NCBI GenBank assembly: GCA_963730115.1
Contig: CAVSQM010000004.1
Coordinates: 372,001 to 436,000, forward strand
Direction of reading: 5' to 3'
Origin: DASQFQ01 sp963730115
Lineage (GTDB): Bacteria > Actinomycetota > Thermoleophilia > Solirubrobacterales > Solirubrobacteraceae
DNA: 64,000 bases
The position numbers and the translations under genes were made by a program. Under the pieces are notes generated by a model that saw nothing but the letters and a program-made list of their open reading frames with translations, searched no databases and was not told the DNA's origin. This document shows positions 49,635-58,041 of the stretch, piece after piece (position 1 is the first letter of the stretch; each line of letters starts with the position of its first letter).

Positions 49635-49685
49635 CTAGCGCGCGAGCAGGAGGATGAGATGCGTACGCGGGGCGGTCTTCGTCAT
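49635..49685 (-). CDS. 16-residue micro-ORF coupled to the WecA-like gene
   Basis: MTKTAPRTHLILLLAR. ATG overlaps the WecA-like stop as ATGA and has AGGAG 5 bases upstream inside that gene. Could be a translated micro-peptide with one short hydrophobic patch, or chance. Confidence 0.3.
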   Translation of the reverse strand: MTKTAPRTHLILLLAR

Positions 49686-50926
49686 GTCTCCTGCTCACCT
49701 CCTGGGGGTCGGACTGCTGGTCGACCGCGACGATACCCGACGCGCCGCGGCGCGTCGGTGCGGGTAACCCCACCTACCGCTGCGAATTCGCCCGTCTCCA
49801 ACTCCTCCTCGAAGCGCTCGTCGATCTCGTGCTCGGAGGTGTCCGGGTCCTCCTTGCGCAGCTGCCACGCGCGGAGCTTCCGCAGCTTGAGGATCTCGAG
49901 CACGTAGACGAGGTAGACCGAGGCGCCGACCCCGAGCAGCAGCAGCGCGCCCATGACCAGCGCCCAGCCCGCGTTGAGGTCGCCGTTGCTCTCCGAGTAG
50001 GGGATGAAGCGCAGGGCGACCGCGAGCCCGGTCATGGTGATGGTCCACGCGTACAGGTAGAGCACGGTCTTGCGCTGCGAGAAGCCCATGCGGTGGAAGC
50101 GGTGGTGGAAGTGGTTGGAGTCGCCGCGGTAGACCGGCCGGCGGTACTTGATCCGCTTGGCGATCACGAACCCGGTGTCGAGGAACGGCACGGCCAGGAT
50201 CACCAGCGGCACGACGAGGGCGATCAGGGCGTTGGTCTTGAGCGAGCCCTCGACGATCACCGCGCCGAGCAGCAGGCCGAGCAGGTTCGAGCCCGAGTCG
50301 CCCATGAAGACCGACGCCGGGTGGAAGTTGTGGATCAGGAAGCCGACCGCGGCCCCCGCGGTGCAGGCGGCGAGGATGCCGGCGGCGTCCTCGCGCAGGT
50401 CGAAGGCGATGATCGAGAAGCCGACCGCGGCGATCGCGCACACGCCGGCGGCGAGCCCGTCGACGCCGTCGGAGAAGTTGACGACGTTCATCACGATCAC
50501 GAGCCCGACGAGCGTGATCGGGCCGCCGAGGTCGCCGAGCTCGACGCGGCCGAGGAACGGGAGCGTGAAGCTGTCGACGAGCACGCCGGAGAGCACGCAG
50601 ATCAGCCCCGCCGCGACCTGCCCGAGCAGCTTCAGCGGCGGCGCGATGTCGTAGATGTCGTCGAGCAGCCCGACGAGCGTGATCAGCGCCGCCGCGCCGA
50701 GGATGCCGCGCATCTCGGTGGTGGCGGGCAGGAAGAGCGCGCCTGCGACCAGCACGCCGGCCAGGATCGCCAGCCCGCCGAGCAGCGGCGTCGGCTCGGT
50801 CGCCAGCCCGCGCTCCTGCACGGGATCCAGCGCCCCGAGGCGGCGCGCGAGCCGCGCGACGAGCGGCGTGACGGCCGTCGTCAGCGCGAGCGCGACGACG
50901 AAGGCGATCAGCGCACGTTCTTCCAT
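49682..50926 (-). CDS. WecA/MraY-family undecaprenyl-phosphate sugar-1-phosphate transferase
   Basis: First enzyme of a lipid-linked glycan: it moves GlcNAc-1-phosphate (or similar) from UDP-sugar to undecaprenyl phosphate. About 11 membrane helices, with the catalytic GLLDDIYD, NFSDGVDGLAAG, FMGDSGSNLLG and the cytosolic His loop HFHHRFHRMG. 414 residues, including an acidic tail of about 60 residues that is longer than in typical WecA. In mycobacteria the equivalent gene sits just upstream of atpI, as here after an inserted block. Confidence 0.93.
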   Translation of the reverse strand: MEERALIAFVVALALTTAVTPLVARLARRLGALDPVQERGLATEPTPLLGGLAILAGVLVAGALFLPATTEMRGILGAAALITLVGLLDDIYDIAPPLKLLGQVAAGLICVLSGVLVDSFTLPFLGRVELGDLGGPITLVGLVIVMNVVNFSDGVDGLAAGVCAIAAVGFSIIAFDLREDAAGILAACTAGAAVGFLIHNFHPASVFMGDSGSNLLGLLLGAVIVEGSLKTNALIALVVPLVILAVPFLDTGFVIAKRIKYRRPVYRGDSNHFHHRFHRMGFSQRKTVLYLYAWTITMTGLAVALRFIPYSESNGDLNAGWALVMGALLLLGVGASVYLVYVLEILKLRKLRAWQLRKEDPDTSEHEIDERFEEELETGEFAAVGGVTRTDAPRRVGYRRGRPAVRPPGGEQET

Positions 50927-50951
50927 GGGTTACGGAGAGGATCGCAGGGCA

Positions 50952-50957
50952 TACGTT
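50952..50957 (+). promoter_or_regulatory. -10 box (TACGTT) of the DapA-like gene
   Basis: TACGTT ends 5 bases before the ATG at 50963 in the 36-base divergent gap, predicting a leaderless or nearly leaderless mRNA. Confidence 0.4.
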
Positions 50958-50962
50958 CGGTC

Positions 50963-51805
50963 ATGTTGTCTTTCGACGCCCCGAGCGTCCTCCCCGCTCT
51001 GCTCACGCCGTTCGATTCGCGCGGGGAGGTCGACACCGCCGCGCTGCGCGACCACGTCGACTTCCTGGTCGAGGCCGGGGTGCACGGGATCATGCCCTGC
51101 GGCACCACCGGCGAGACCGCGCTGCTCGAGGCCGACGAGACGCTGGCGGTGGTGCGGACGGTGGTCGACGCCGCCGCCGGCCGGGTGCCGGTGGTCGCCC
51201 ACGTCGGGCGCCCGGCGACCACGGCCACGGTGCGCCTGATCGAGGCCTCGATCGCCGCCGGCGCGGCGGGCGTGTCGGCGATCGTCCCCTACTACTACGC
51301 GCTCGGGGACCGCGAGATCGTCGCCCACTTCCGCGCGCTGCTGCGCGCGGCCGGCGACACGCCGCTGTTCGCCTACACGTTCCCGGCCCGCACCGGCAAC
51401 GAGCTGAGCGCCGAGGCGTTCCGGACGCTGGTGGACGACGGCCTGGCGGGCCTGAAGGACTCGACGAGCGACGTCGACGTCCACGCGGGCTACCTCGCGG
51501 CGGCGCCCGGCGCGCAGATCTTCGTCGGCTCGCCCTCCTACCTGCTCGGCTCGCTGCGCGGGGGCTCGCGCGGCGGCGTGGCGGCGCTCGCCAACCTCCG
51601 GCCGGAGCTCATCCTCGCGCTCGCGGAGGCGTGGCGCGACGGCCGCGACGAGGAGGCCGAGCGGCTGCAGGAGGAGATCCGCGCGGCCGAGCGCGAGCTC
51701 GCCCAGGAGACGGCGCTCGTCGCGCTCAAGCGCGGCGTCGCCGAGCTGATGGCCGAGCGCGGCTCGCGCTACCCGGCCGCGCTGCGCAGCCCGCTCGGCG
51801 CCTGA
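50963..51805 (+). CDS. DapA-family aldolase/lyase
   Basis: A 280-residue TIM barrel of the dihydrodipicolinate synthase/N-acetylneuraminate lyase family, acting through a Schiff base. Lysine in GLAGLKDSTSD, Tyr in LFAYTFPAR, and GTTGETALL near residue 45 are the active-site blocks. The true substrate (DHDPS, KDG aldolase or other) cannot be told; the Lys-Asp-Ser-Thr pattern and lack of lysine-pathway neighbours argue against a housekeeping DapA. The 3' end overlaps the convergent TRAP permease gene by 37 bases. Confidence 0.88.
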   Translation: MLSFDAPSVLPALLTPFDSRGEVDTAALRDHVDFLVEAGVHGIMPCGTTGETALLEADETLAVVRTVVDAAAGRVPVVAHVGRPATTATVRLIEASIAAGAAGVSAIVPYYYALGDREIVAHFRALLRAAGDTPLFAYTFPARTGNELSAEAFRTLVDDGLAGLKDSTSDVDVHAGYLAAAPGAQIFVGSPSYLLGSLRGGSRGGVAALANLRPELILALAEAWRDGRDEEAERLQEEIRAAERELAQETALVALKRGVAELMAERGSRYPAALRSPLGA

Positions 51806-53727
51806 CGCCGCCCCATGAGGTGGACGACGACGCCGAGGGCGAGGAGCCCGAGGCCGATCCCGATCCACAGCGGCTCGAGGTAGAGCAGCACGAGGCCGGC
51901 GGCGCCGCACAGGATCCGCTCCGGCAGGCGCGCCGGGCCGAGCAGCCACGCCCCGGTGGCCACCGCCAGCGCCGCGACCGCCAGCGCGGACACCGCGAAG
52001 GCGAGCAGCACCGTCCCGACCGAGCCCTGCAGCAGCAGCCCTTCGCCGTTGTCGGTGAGCACGAACGCGAACGGGACGAGGAAGGCCGGCAGCGTGTACT
52101 TCCAGGTCAGCATCATCGTCCGGAAGGCGTTGCCGCCCGTGATCGCCGCGGCGGCGACGGCCGACAGCGCGGTCGGCGGGCTCACCTCGGACAGGACCGC
52201 GTAGTAGAAGATGAACATGTAGGCCGCCAGCGGCTCCACGCCGAGCTTGGTCAGCGCCGGCGACACGATCACCGCGGCGATGATGAACGAGGCGGTGACC
52301 GGCACCGCGAGCCCGAGCAGCAGCACGGCGACGGCGGCCAGCAGCGCGCACAGGAAGAGGCTTCCGCCGGCGACGTCGATGATGATCCCGGACAGGTTGA
52401 GGCCGAGCCCGGTGAGCGTGACGACCGCGACGATGATCCCCGCCGCCGCGCAGGTCGCCGCCACCGGGAGCACCGCCCGCGCGCCCGCGGCGAGCGCCGC
52501 GCCGACCTTCACCGGCGTCATCCGGTGCTCGGGGTCGAGGAACGAGAGCAGGAAGGCGAGCACCGTCGCGTAGAGCACGGCGCGGAACGGCGACAGCCCG
52601 ATCGCCATGAAGAAGACGATCGCGAACAGCGACGAGAAGTGGTAGCCGTAGCGGAGGATCAGCTTCCCGGCCGGCGGCGTGTCGACCTTGACCTCCTCGG
52701 TCTCGAAGCGCCGCGCGTCGGCCTCGATGGCGAGGAAGATCCCGAGGTAGTAGAGGATCGACGGGATCAGCGCGTAGACCAGCACCGTCAGGTACGACAC
52801 GTCGAGGAACTCGGCGATGATGAACGCGGCCGCGCCCAGCGTCGGCGGCGACAGCAGCGCGCCGATGCCGGAGGCGGCGAGCACGCCGCCGCCCTCCTCC
52901 TTGGGGTAGCCGGCGCGCTTGAGGATCGGCCAGGTCACGGAGCCGAGCGTGACCGTGGTGGCGACGCCGGAGCCCGACACCGTGCCGAGCAGGAAGCCCG
53001 CCATCGCCGTCGTGCGGCCCGGGCCGGTGCGGCGCTGCCCGGTGGCGGCGAGCGAGATGTCGAGGAAGAAGCGCCCGGCGCCGGAGTACTCGAGCACCGC
53101 GCCGTAGAGGGTGAACAGCACGATGTAGGTGGCGGCGACGTCGAGCGGGACGCCGAAGATGCCCTGCAGGCCCATGTACGTCTGCCCGACGATCCGCGGC
53201 ACGCCGTAGCCGGCGTGGGCGATGTCCCAGCTCACCGGCAGCTCACCGCCGAAGAAGGCGTAGAGCAGGAAGGCGATCACCACCGCGGGCAGGATCCAGC
53301 CGACGGTGCGGCGGGTCGCCTCCAGCACGAGCAGGATCGTGGCGACGCCGAAGAGGATGTCGAGGTCGTTGGGCTGCGCGGCGCGGCGCACGAACTCGTC
53401 GAAGGTGACGAGCGTGTAGCCGAGCGCGACCACCGAGCCGAGCGCCAGCAGCCAGTCGGTGACGCCGGGGCTCTCGCGCTTGGCCTGCTCGTCGCGCTGG
53501 CCCCAGCCGCGGTAGACGAGGAACGTCATCGCCAGCGCGACGAGCAGGAAGCTCGTGCGGTAGCGCTGCGCGGGCACCGGGTTGAGCACCCAGTAGATCG
53601 CGTAGAGCGACAGCCCCGCGCACGCGACGAGGACGATCTTCTCGTGGATCGGGTCGAGCCTGCGGCCCGGCTTCTCGGCCTCGTGCTCCTCGGTGATCCT
53701 GTCGACGTCCTGCGTCGCTACGGCCAT
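51769..53727 (-). CDS. TRAP transporter fused permease (4TM/12TM)
   Basis: A 652-residue polytopic protein joining the small and large membrane subunits of a TAXI-type TRAP transporter. The large-subunit motifs GTVSGSGVATTVTLGSVTWP and GGGVLAASGIGALLSPPTLGAAAF are clear. TRAP systems use ion gradients rather than ATP to import organic acids. Its ATG lies inside the end of the DUF1850 gene, and the two TAXI binding proteins are upstream, giving a complete transporter operon. Confidence 0.93.
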   Translation of the reverse strand: MAVATQDVDRITEEHEAEKPGRRLDPIHEKIVLVACAGLSLYAIYWVLNPVPAQRYRTSFLLVALAMTFLVYRGWGQRDEQAKRESPGVTDWLLALGSVVALGYTLVTFDEFVRRAAQPNDLDILFGVATILLVLEATRRTVGWILPAVVIAFLLYAFFGGELPVSWDIAHAGYGVPRIVGQTYMGLQGIFGVPLDVAATYIVLFTLYGAVLEYSGAGRFFLDISLAATGQRRTGPGRTTAMAGFLLGTVSGSGVATTVTLGSVTWPILKRAGYPKEEGGGVLAASGIGALLSPPTLGAAAFIIAEFLDVSYLTVLVYALIPSILYYLGIFLAIEADARRFETEEVKVDTPPAGKLILRYGYHFSSLFAIVFFMAIGLSPFRAVLYATVLAFLLSFLDPEHRMTPVKVGAALAAGARAVLPVAATCAAAGIIVAVVTLTGLGLNLSGIIIDVAGGSLFLCALLAAVAVLLLGLAVPVTASFIIAAVIVSPALTKLGVEPLAAYMFIFYYAVLSEVSPPTALSAVAAAAITGGNAFRTMMLTWKYTLPAFLVPFAFVLTDNGEGLLLQGSVGTVLLAFAVSALAVAALAVATGAWLLGPARLPERILCGAAGLVLLYLEPLWIGIGLGLLALGVVVHLMGRRQAPSGLRSAAG

Positions 53728-54167
53728 CTTGCCTCCACCTCGATGGTCAGGTGCCGCGGTGCCTTCGCGTACAGCGGGTAGCGCTCGCCGCCGACCTCGA
53801 GCGTGCGCCGCCCGGTGGTCGTCGCGATCAGCGGCAGGCGCTCGAAGCGGCGCGGCTGCGCAGGTGCGAGCGCCATCCAGCGCCCGGGGGTCTTGGCGCC
53901 CGCGAGCGCGTAGTAGTCGAGCACCGCCTCGCTCGGGGACTCGACGCCGACCATGCGGAAGCCGGAGTCGCCGGCCTCGAACCGCTCGCGGGCGGGGACG
54001 CGGTAGTACGAGTGGCGGTAGGCGAGCGCGAAGCGCCCGTCCTCGGGCAGCGCCGCCTTGACGAGCACGCGGCCGCCGTCGTCGCGCACGACGACCTCGC
54101 GCCCGCCGCAGCCGGCGGCGAGCAGCGCGCCCGCGAGGGCGACGATGGCGAGCGGCCTACGAGCCAC
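53718..54167 (-). CDS. DUF1850 lipoprotein, TRAP-TAXI accessory
   Basis: A 149-residue exported protein with GTG start and lipobox ALLAAGC. The domain (LAYRHSYYRVPARERFEAGDSGFRMVGVESPSEAVLDYY in parts) matches the DUF1850 proteins that commonly sit between TAXI binding proteins and TRAP permeases. Overlaps the binding-protein gene by 11 bases and the permease gene by 10, so the operon is tightly coupled. Role in transport unknown. Confidence 0.8.
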   Translation of the reverse strand: MARRPLAIVALAGALLAAGCGGREVVVRDDGGRVLVKAALPEDGRFALAYRHSYYRVPARERFEAGDSGFRMVGVESPSEAVLDYYALAGAKTPGRWMALAPAQPRRFERLPLIATTTGRRTLEVGGERYPLYAKAPRHLTIEVEARWP

Positions 54168-55134
54168 CCGACTCGTCGTAGTAGCGCTTGGCCCCCGGGT
54201 GCAGCTCGATCGGGGAGATCACCTCGGCACCCTTCTTCGGGTCGAGGTTCTTCGCCTCGGGATGCACCGCCTCGAGCTCGCTCTTCTGGTCGTAGAGCAG
54301 CTTCGTGAGGTCGTGGGCGAGCTTCTCGTCCATCTCCTCCGAGACCACGAGGTAGTTCGGGACGGCGATCGTCGGCACGTCCTTGCTGACGCCCTTGTAG
54401 GTGCCCTTCGGGATCGTGTCGTTGCGGTAGACGTCGCCGAACTTCTCGGTGAGCTTGTCGGTGTAGACCGTGGTGTCGAGCATCGTGATCTTGTCGGTGG
54501 TCACGAGGTCGGTGATCGCGCCGGTGGGGAGGCCGCCGGACCAGAAGAAGGCGTCGATCGAGCCGTCCTTCATGGCTTGGACCGACTCCTCGACGCCGAG
54601 GCCCTGGCGCTTGATGTCGCCCTTCGGGTCCATGCCCGCCGCCTCGAGCACGCGGTCGGCGATGACCTCGGTGCCGGAGTTCGGGGCGCCGACCGAGACG
54701 CGCTTGCCCTTCAGGTCCTCGATCGTCTTGATGCCCGAGCCGGACTTGGCGACGACCTGGGTGTAGTTGTCGTAGATCTGCGCGAGGACGCGCATCGGGA
54801 CTTCCTCCTTGAACGCCTCGCGGCCCTCGACGGCGTCGAGCGCGGTGTCGGCGAGCGTGAAGGCGATGTCGGAGCCGCCGTCCTTGATCAGGATCAGGTT
54901 GTCGACCGACGCCGAGGTGGTCTCGGCGGTCGCCTTGTAGCCCTCGAGGTTCGAGGAGATGACCTTCGCGAGGCCGCCGCCGTAGACGAAGTACACGCCG
55001 CTCGTCCCGCCGGTGGCGATCGACAGACGGCCGCCCTCGCCGCTCTCGGACCCCGAGCCGCTGCCTTCACCGCCGCACCCCGCGGCGAGCGCGACCACGC
55101 CCACCAGCGCCAGCATTCGCCGGAAACCCCGCAT
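54157..55134 (-). CDS. TAXI-family TRAP solute-binding protein (copy 2)
   Basis: A 325-residue periplasmic-binding lipoprotein: lipobox VALAAGC, then SIATGGTSGVYFVYGGGLAKV and ASVDNLILIKDGGSDIAFTLAD in parts, with FFWSGGLPTGAITDL, the TAXI signatures. The ATG at 55134 is chosen because GGGAGGAG lies 7 bases upstream; ATG at 55152 is less likely. Paralog of the protein encoded just upstream, differing mainly in linker and C-terminus. Confidence 0.92.
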   Translation of the reverse strand: MRGFRRMLALVGVVALAAGCGGEGSGSGSESGEGGRLSIATGGTSGVYFVYGGGLAKVISSNLEGYKATAETTSASVDNLILIKDGGSDIAFTLADTALDAVEGREAFKEEVPMRVLAQIYDNYTQVVAKSGSGIKTIEDLKGKRVSVGAPNSGTEVIADRVLEAAGMDPKGDIKRQGLGVEESVQAMKDGSIDAFFWSGGLPTGAITDLVTTDKITMLDTTVYTDKLTEKFGDVYRNDTIPKGTYKGVSKDVPTIAVPNYLVVSEEMDEKLAHDLTKLLYDQKSELEAVHPEAKNLDPKKGAEVISPIELHPGAKRYYDESGGS

Positions 55135-55174
55135 CAGTTTCTCCTCCCGCATTGACCTCTCCCAGGACAGGGTT

Positions 55175-55193
55175 GCCCCGTGCGGCGCGGGGC
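55175..55193 (-). terminator. Hairpin between the two TAXI genes
   Basis: GCCCCG-TGCGGCG-CGGGGC, 6-bp GC stem, in the 66-base gap between the two binding-protein genes. Might set relative expression of the two copies. Weak evidence. Confidence 0.3.
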
Positions 55194-55200
55194 TACACCG

Positions 55201-56121
55201 TCAGGGGGCCGTGCGGTCGTAGTACTCCTGCGCGCCGTCGTGCAGCCCGATCGGGGCGATCACGCGCTGGGCGCGGGCGCGGTCGGTGACCAGGCGGGCG
55301 TCGAACAGGAGCTTCGTCAGGTCATAGGCGAGCCCGGCGTCCGTGGCCTCGTCGACGACGATGTAGTTGGGGATCGTGACGGTCGGGACCGCCCCGGTGA
55401 GCCGGTAGGTCCCGGCTGGGATCACCCCGCGCTCGTAGACGCCGCCCCAGCGCGTGCGCAGCTCGGGCGTCCAGCCGCCGAGGTCGACGAGGGCCACCGG
55501 AGTGCGCTTGGCGAGCTGCGTGATCGCGTCGGTCGGCACGCCGCCGGACCAGAAGAACGCCTCGATGTCGCCGGCCTCGAGCGCGTCGGCGGACTCCGAC
55601 ACGCCGAGCTGGCGGCGGTCGGGCTCGACGCCGGCGACCTCGAGCAGGCGGTCGGCGACGACCTGCGTGCCGGAGTCGGGCGAGCCGACGCTCACCCGCC
55701 TCCCCTCGAGGTCCTCGAGCTTCGTGATCGGCGCGTCGGCGCGGATGACGAGCTGGGTGTAGCTCGGGTAGATCTGCGCGAGCGCGCGCAGCGGCACCGG
55801 GCGGCCGAACGCCTCGCGGCCGACGGCGGCGTCGAGCGCGGTGTCGCCGAGCGTGAGCGCGATCTGCGCCTTGCCGTCGTCGAGGCGCAGCAGGTTCTCG
55901 ACCGAGCCGGTCGTCTCGAGCGCGCGGCCGCGGTAGCCGTCGAGCCGCTCGCTGATCTGGCGGGCGAGGCGCGCGCCGTAGACGGCGTAGATCCCGCCCT
56001 TGCCGCCGGTGGCGACGGTCAGCGTCTCGGGCGCCGGCTCCGGCTCCTGGTTGCCGACGTCGCCGCCGCCGCACCCGGCGAGCAGGAGCGCCGCGGCCGC
56101 CGAGGCGAGCGCGCGGCGCAT
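55201..56121 (-). CDS. TAXI-family TRAP solute-binding protein (copy 1)
   Basis: A 306-residue lipoprotein (lipobox LLLAGC). It shares GGIYAVYGARLARQ, SVENLLRLDDGKAQIALTLGDTALDA, FFWSGGVPTDAITQL and the end pattern YYDRTAP with copy 2, so the two arose by duplication. Only one permease is present: both may bind related ligands and share it. Its ATG begins 4 bases after the glyA stop, so it is cotranscribed with glyA and tsaC. Confidence 0.92.
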   Translation of the reverse strand: MRRALASAAAALLLAGCGGGDVGNQEPEPAPETLTVATGGKGGIYAVYGARLARQISERLDGYRGRALETTGSVENLLRLDDGKAQIALTLGDTALDAAVGREAFGRPVPLRALAQIYPSYTQLVIRADAPITKLEDLEGRRVSVGSPDSGTQVVADRLLEVAGVEPDRRQLGVSESADALEAGDIEAFFWSGGVPTDAITQLAKRTPVALVDLGGWTPELRTRWGGVYERGVIPAGTYRLTGAVPTVTIPNYIVVDEATDAGLAYDLTKLLFDARLVTDRARAQRVIAPIGLHDGAQEYYDRTAP

Positions 56122-56124
56122 GGC

Positions 56125-57414
56125 TCAGACCGCGGTCGGGGTGCCCAGCTGTGCGTAGAGCGGGTGGGCCTCCGCGATCGCGGTCACCCGCTCCGCGAGG
56201 TCGACGCGGCGGTCCTCGAAGCCGGGCTGCAGCGCGGACGCGATGATCTTGCCGACCTCCTGGAACTCGTCGGCCTGGATGCCGCGGGTGGCGAGCGCGC
56301 TCGTGCCCACGCGCAGGCCGCTCGTGACCATCGGCGGGCGGGGGTCGAACGGGACCGCGTTGCGGTTGACGGTGATGCCGATGTCGTGCAGCCGGTCCTC
56401 GGCCTGCTGGCCGTCGAGCTCGGACTCGCGGAGGTCGACGAGCACGAGGTGCACGTCGGTGCCGCCGGTGAGGACGTTCACGCCATTGCCGGCCTGCAGC
56501 AGCTCCTCGGCGACGGCCTTGGCGCCGGCGACGGTCCGCTCCTGGCGCTCCTTGAAGACGTCGGACTGGGCGATCTTGAGCGCGACCGCCTTGCCGGCGA
56601 TGACGTGCTCGAGCGGGCCGCCCTGCTGGCCCGGGAAGACCGCGGAGTTGATCTTCTTGGCGAACTCCTCGCGGCAGATGATCATGCCGCCGCGGGCGCC
56701 GCCGAGTGTCTTGTGGATGGTCGTCGTGACCACGTCGGCGTACGGCACCGGGTTGGGGTGCAGGCCGGCGGCGACGAGGCCCGCGAAGTGGGCCATGTCG
56801 ACGAGCAGGAGAGCGCCGACGGCGTCGGCGATCTCGCGGAAGCGCTCGAAGTCGAGGAAGCGCGGGTAGGCGCTCCAGCCCGCGAGCAGCAGCTTCGGCT
56901 TGCGCTCGTGGGCGATCCGCTCGACCTCGTCCATGTCGATCAGGCAGTCCTCGGGCGTGACCTCGTACGGCGCGATGTCGTAGAGGCGGCCGGAGACGTT
57001 GATCTTCATCCCGTGGCTGAGGTGGCCGCCGTGCGGGAGGCTCAGGCCCATGATCGTGTCGCCGGGCTGCAGCAGCGCGTGGTAGACGGCGGTGTTGGCC
57101 TGCGCGCCGGCGTGGGGCTGGACGTTGACGTGGTCGCCGCCGAACAGCTCCTTCGCGCGGTCGATGGCGAGCTGCTCGATGACGTCGACGTGCTCGCAGC
57201 CGCCGTAGTAGCGCTTGCCGGGGTAGCCCTCGGCGTACTTGTTGGTGAGGACGCTCCCCTGGCACTCGAGGACGGCCTGGGGGACGAAGTTCTCGGACGC
57301 GATCATCTCCAGCGTGCGCCGCTGGCGATCGAGCTCGAGGTCGATGGCCTCGGCGACCTCAGGGTCGACCTCGGCGAGCGGGCGCTCGAAGTAGTCGGGC
57401 TGGAGTTCGGTCAT
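56125..57414 (-). CDS. glyA: Serine hydroxymethyltransferase
   Basis: PLP enzyme converting serine and tetrahydrofolate to glycine and methylene-THF. 429 residues; catalytic Lys in TTTIHKTLGGARGG, ASENFVP near residue 40, NKYAEGYPGKRYYGG, HLSHG, and VDMAHFAGLVA. ATG at 57414 overlaps the tsaC stop (ATGA). No glycine riboswitch is seen, in keeping with its being an internal gene. Confidence 0.96.
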   Translation of the reverse strand: MTELQPDYFERPLAEVDPEVAEAIDLELDRQRRTLEMIASENFVPQAVLECQGSVLTNKYAEGYPGKRYYGGCEHVDVIEQLAIDRAKELFGGDHVNVQPHAGAQANTAVYHALLQPGDTIMGLSLPHGGHLSHGMKINVSGRLYDIAPYEVTPEDCLIDMDEVERIAHERKPKLLLAGWSAYPRFLDFERFREIADAVGALLLVDMAHFAGLVAAGLHPNPVPYADVVTTTIHKTLGGARGGMIICREEFAKKINSAVFPGQQGGPLEHVIAGKAVALKIAQSDVFKERQERTVAGAKAVAEELLQAGNGVNVLTGGTDVHLVLVDLRESELDGQQAEDRLHDIGITVNRNAVPFDPRPPMVTSGLRVGTSALATRGIQADEFQEVGKIIASALQPGFEDRRVDLAERVTAIAEAHPLYAQLGTPTAV

Positions 57415-58013
57415 GGGGTCACCGTACCAGCGCGCGCGGCCTCCTCGACCACGTCTGCGGGGACCGCGCCGGGACGCACGATCTCGTATCCGCCGGCCTC
57501 CTCGTAGCGGCGCAGATCGATCACCGTGGAGGGCGTCCCGGGCAGCTCGCCGGCGTCGATCACGAGGTCCGCGCCGTCGCGGATCGTGCCCGGCACCTCG
57601 TCGAGCCGGCGCGCGTCGGGGCCGCCGGTCACGTTGGCGGAGCTCTGCAGCACGACCGAGCGCGCGCCGCGGAGCAGCGGCGCGTCGGGCACCCGCAGCC
57701 CCAGGCCCTCGCCGCCGGCGAACGGGAAGCGCGAGCGCGGGTTGGGCAGCAGCAGCGTCACGCCGCCGGGCAGGAGCCGCGCCATCAGCGCCCGCGTGCG
57801 CGGGCCCAGCTCGGGCAGCGCGGCGAGCGCCGCCTCGAGCTCGAACCACATGACGGCGCTCGGCTTGCGGGTCGGCCGCCCCTTCAGCGCGTACAGCCGC
57901 TCGACCGCCGCGGCGTTCTCGGGGTCGCACGCGAGCCCGTAGACGGTGTCGGCGGGGAACACGGCCACGCCGCCGCCGGCGATGCAGCGGTCGAGGGCCT
58001 CAGACGTGGACAT
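57411..58013 (-). CDS. tsaC: TsaC/YrdC-family threonylcarbamoyl-AMP synthase
   Basis: Makes threonylcarbamoyl-AMP for the t6A37 tRNA modification. 200 residues, single YrdC domain without the Sua5 C-terminal part. Family blocks are FPADTVYGLACD, KGRPTRKPSAVM and SSANVTGG. Placed between prmC and glyA as in the mycobacterial/Gram-positive order, though the RTX gene on the other strand now separates it from prmC. Confidence 0.92.
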   Translation of the reverse strand: MSTSEALDRCIAGGGVAVFPADTVYGLACDPENAAAVERLYALKGRPTRKPSAVMWFELEAALAALPELGPRTRALMARLLPGGVTLLLPNPRSRFPFAGGEGLGLRVPDAPLLRGARSVVLQSSANVTGGPDARRLDEVPGTIRDGADLVIDAGELPGTPSTVIDLRRYEEAGGYEIVRPGAVPADVVEEAARAGTVTP

Positions 58014-58029
58014 CGCACCGGAAGCGGGC

Positions 58030-58035
58030 TAGCTT
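58030..58035 (+). promoter_or_regulatory. -10 box (TAGCTT) of the RTX gene
   Basis: TAGCTT ends 6 bases before the ATG at 58042; no ribosome site between, so probably leaderless. Confidence 0.45.
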
Positions 58036-58041
58036 CGCCCT

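Noticed and set aside
55135..57414. Glycine riboswitch for glyA
   Set aside because: glyA starts inside an ATGA overlap with tsaC; there is no leader in which a riboswitch could fold.
55180..57507. Long plus-strand open frame opposite TAXI and glyA
   Set aside because: Mirror of conserved genes; no start signal and no known domain.
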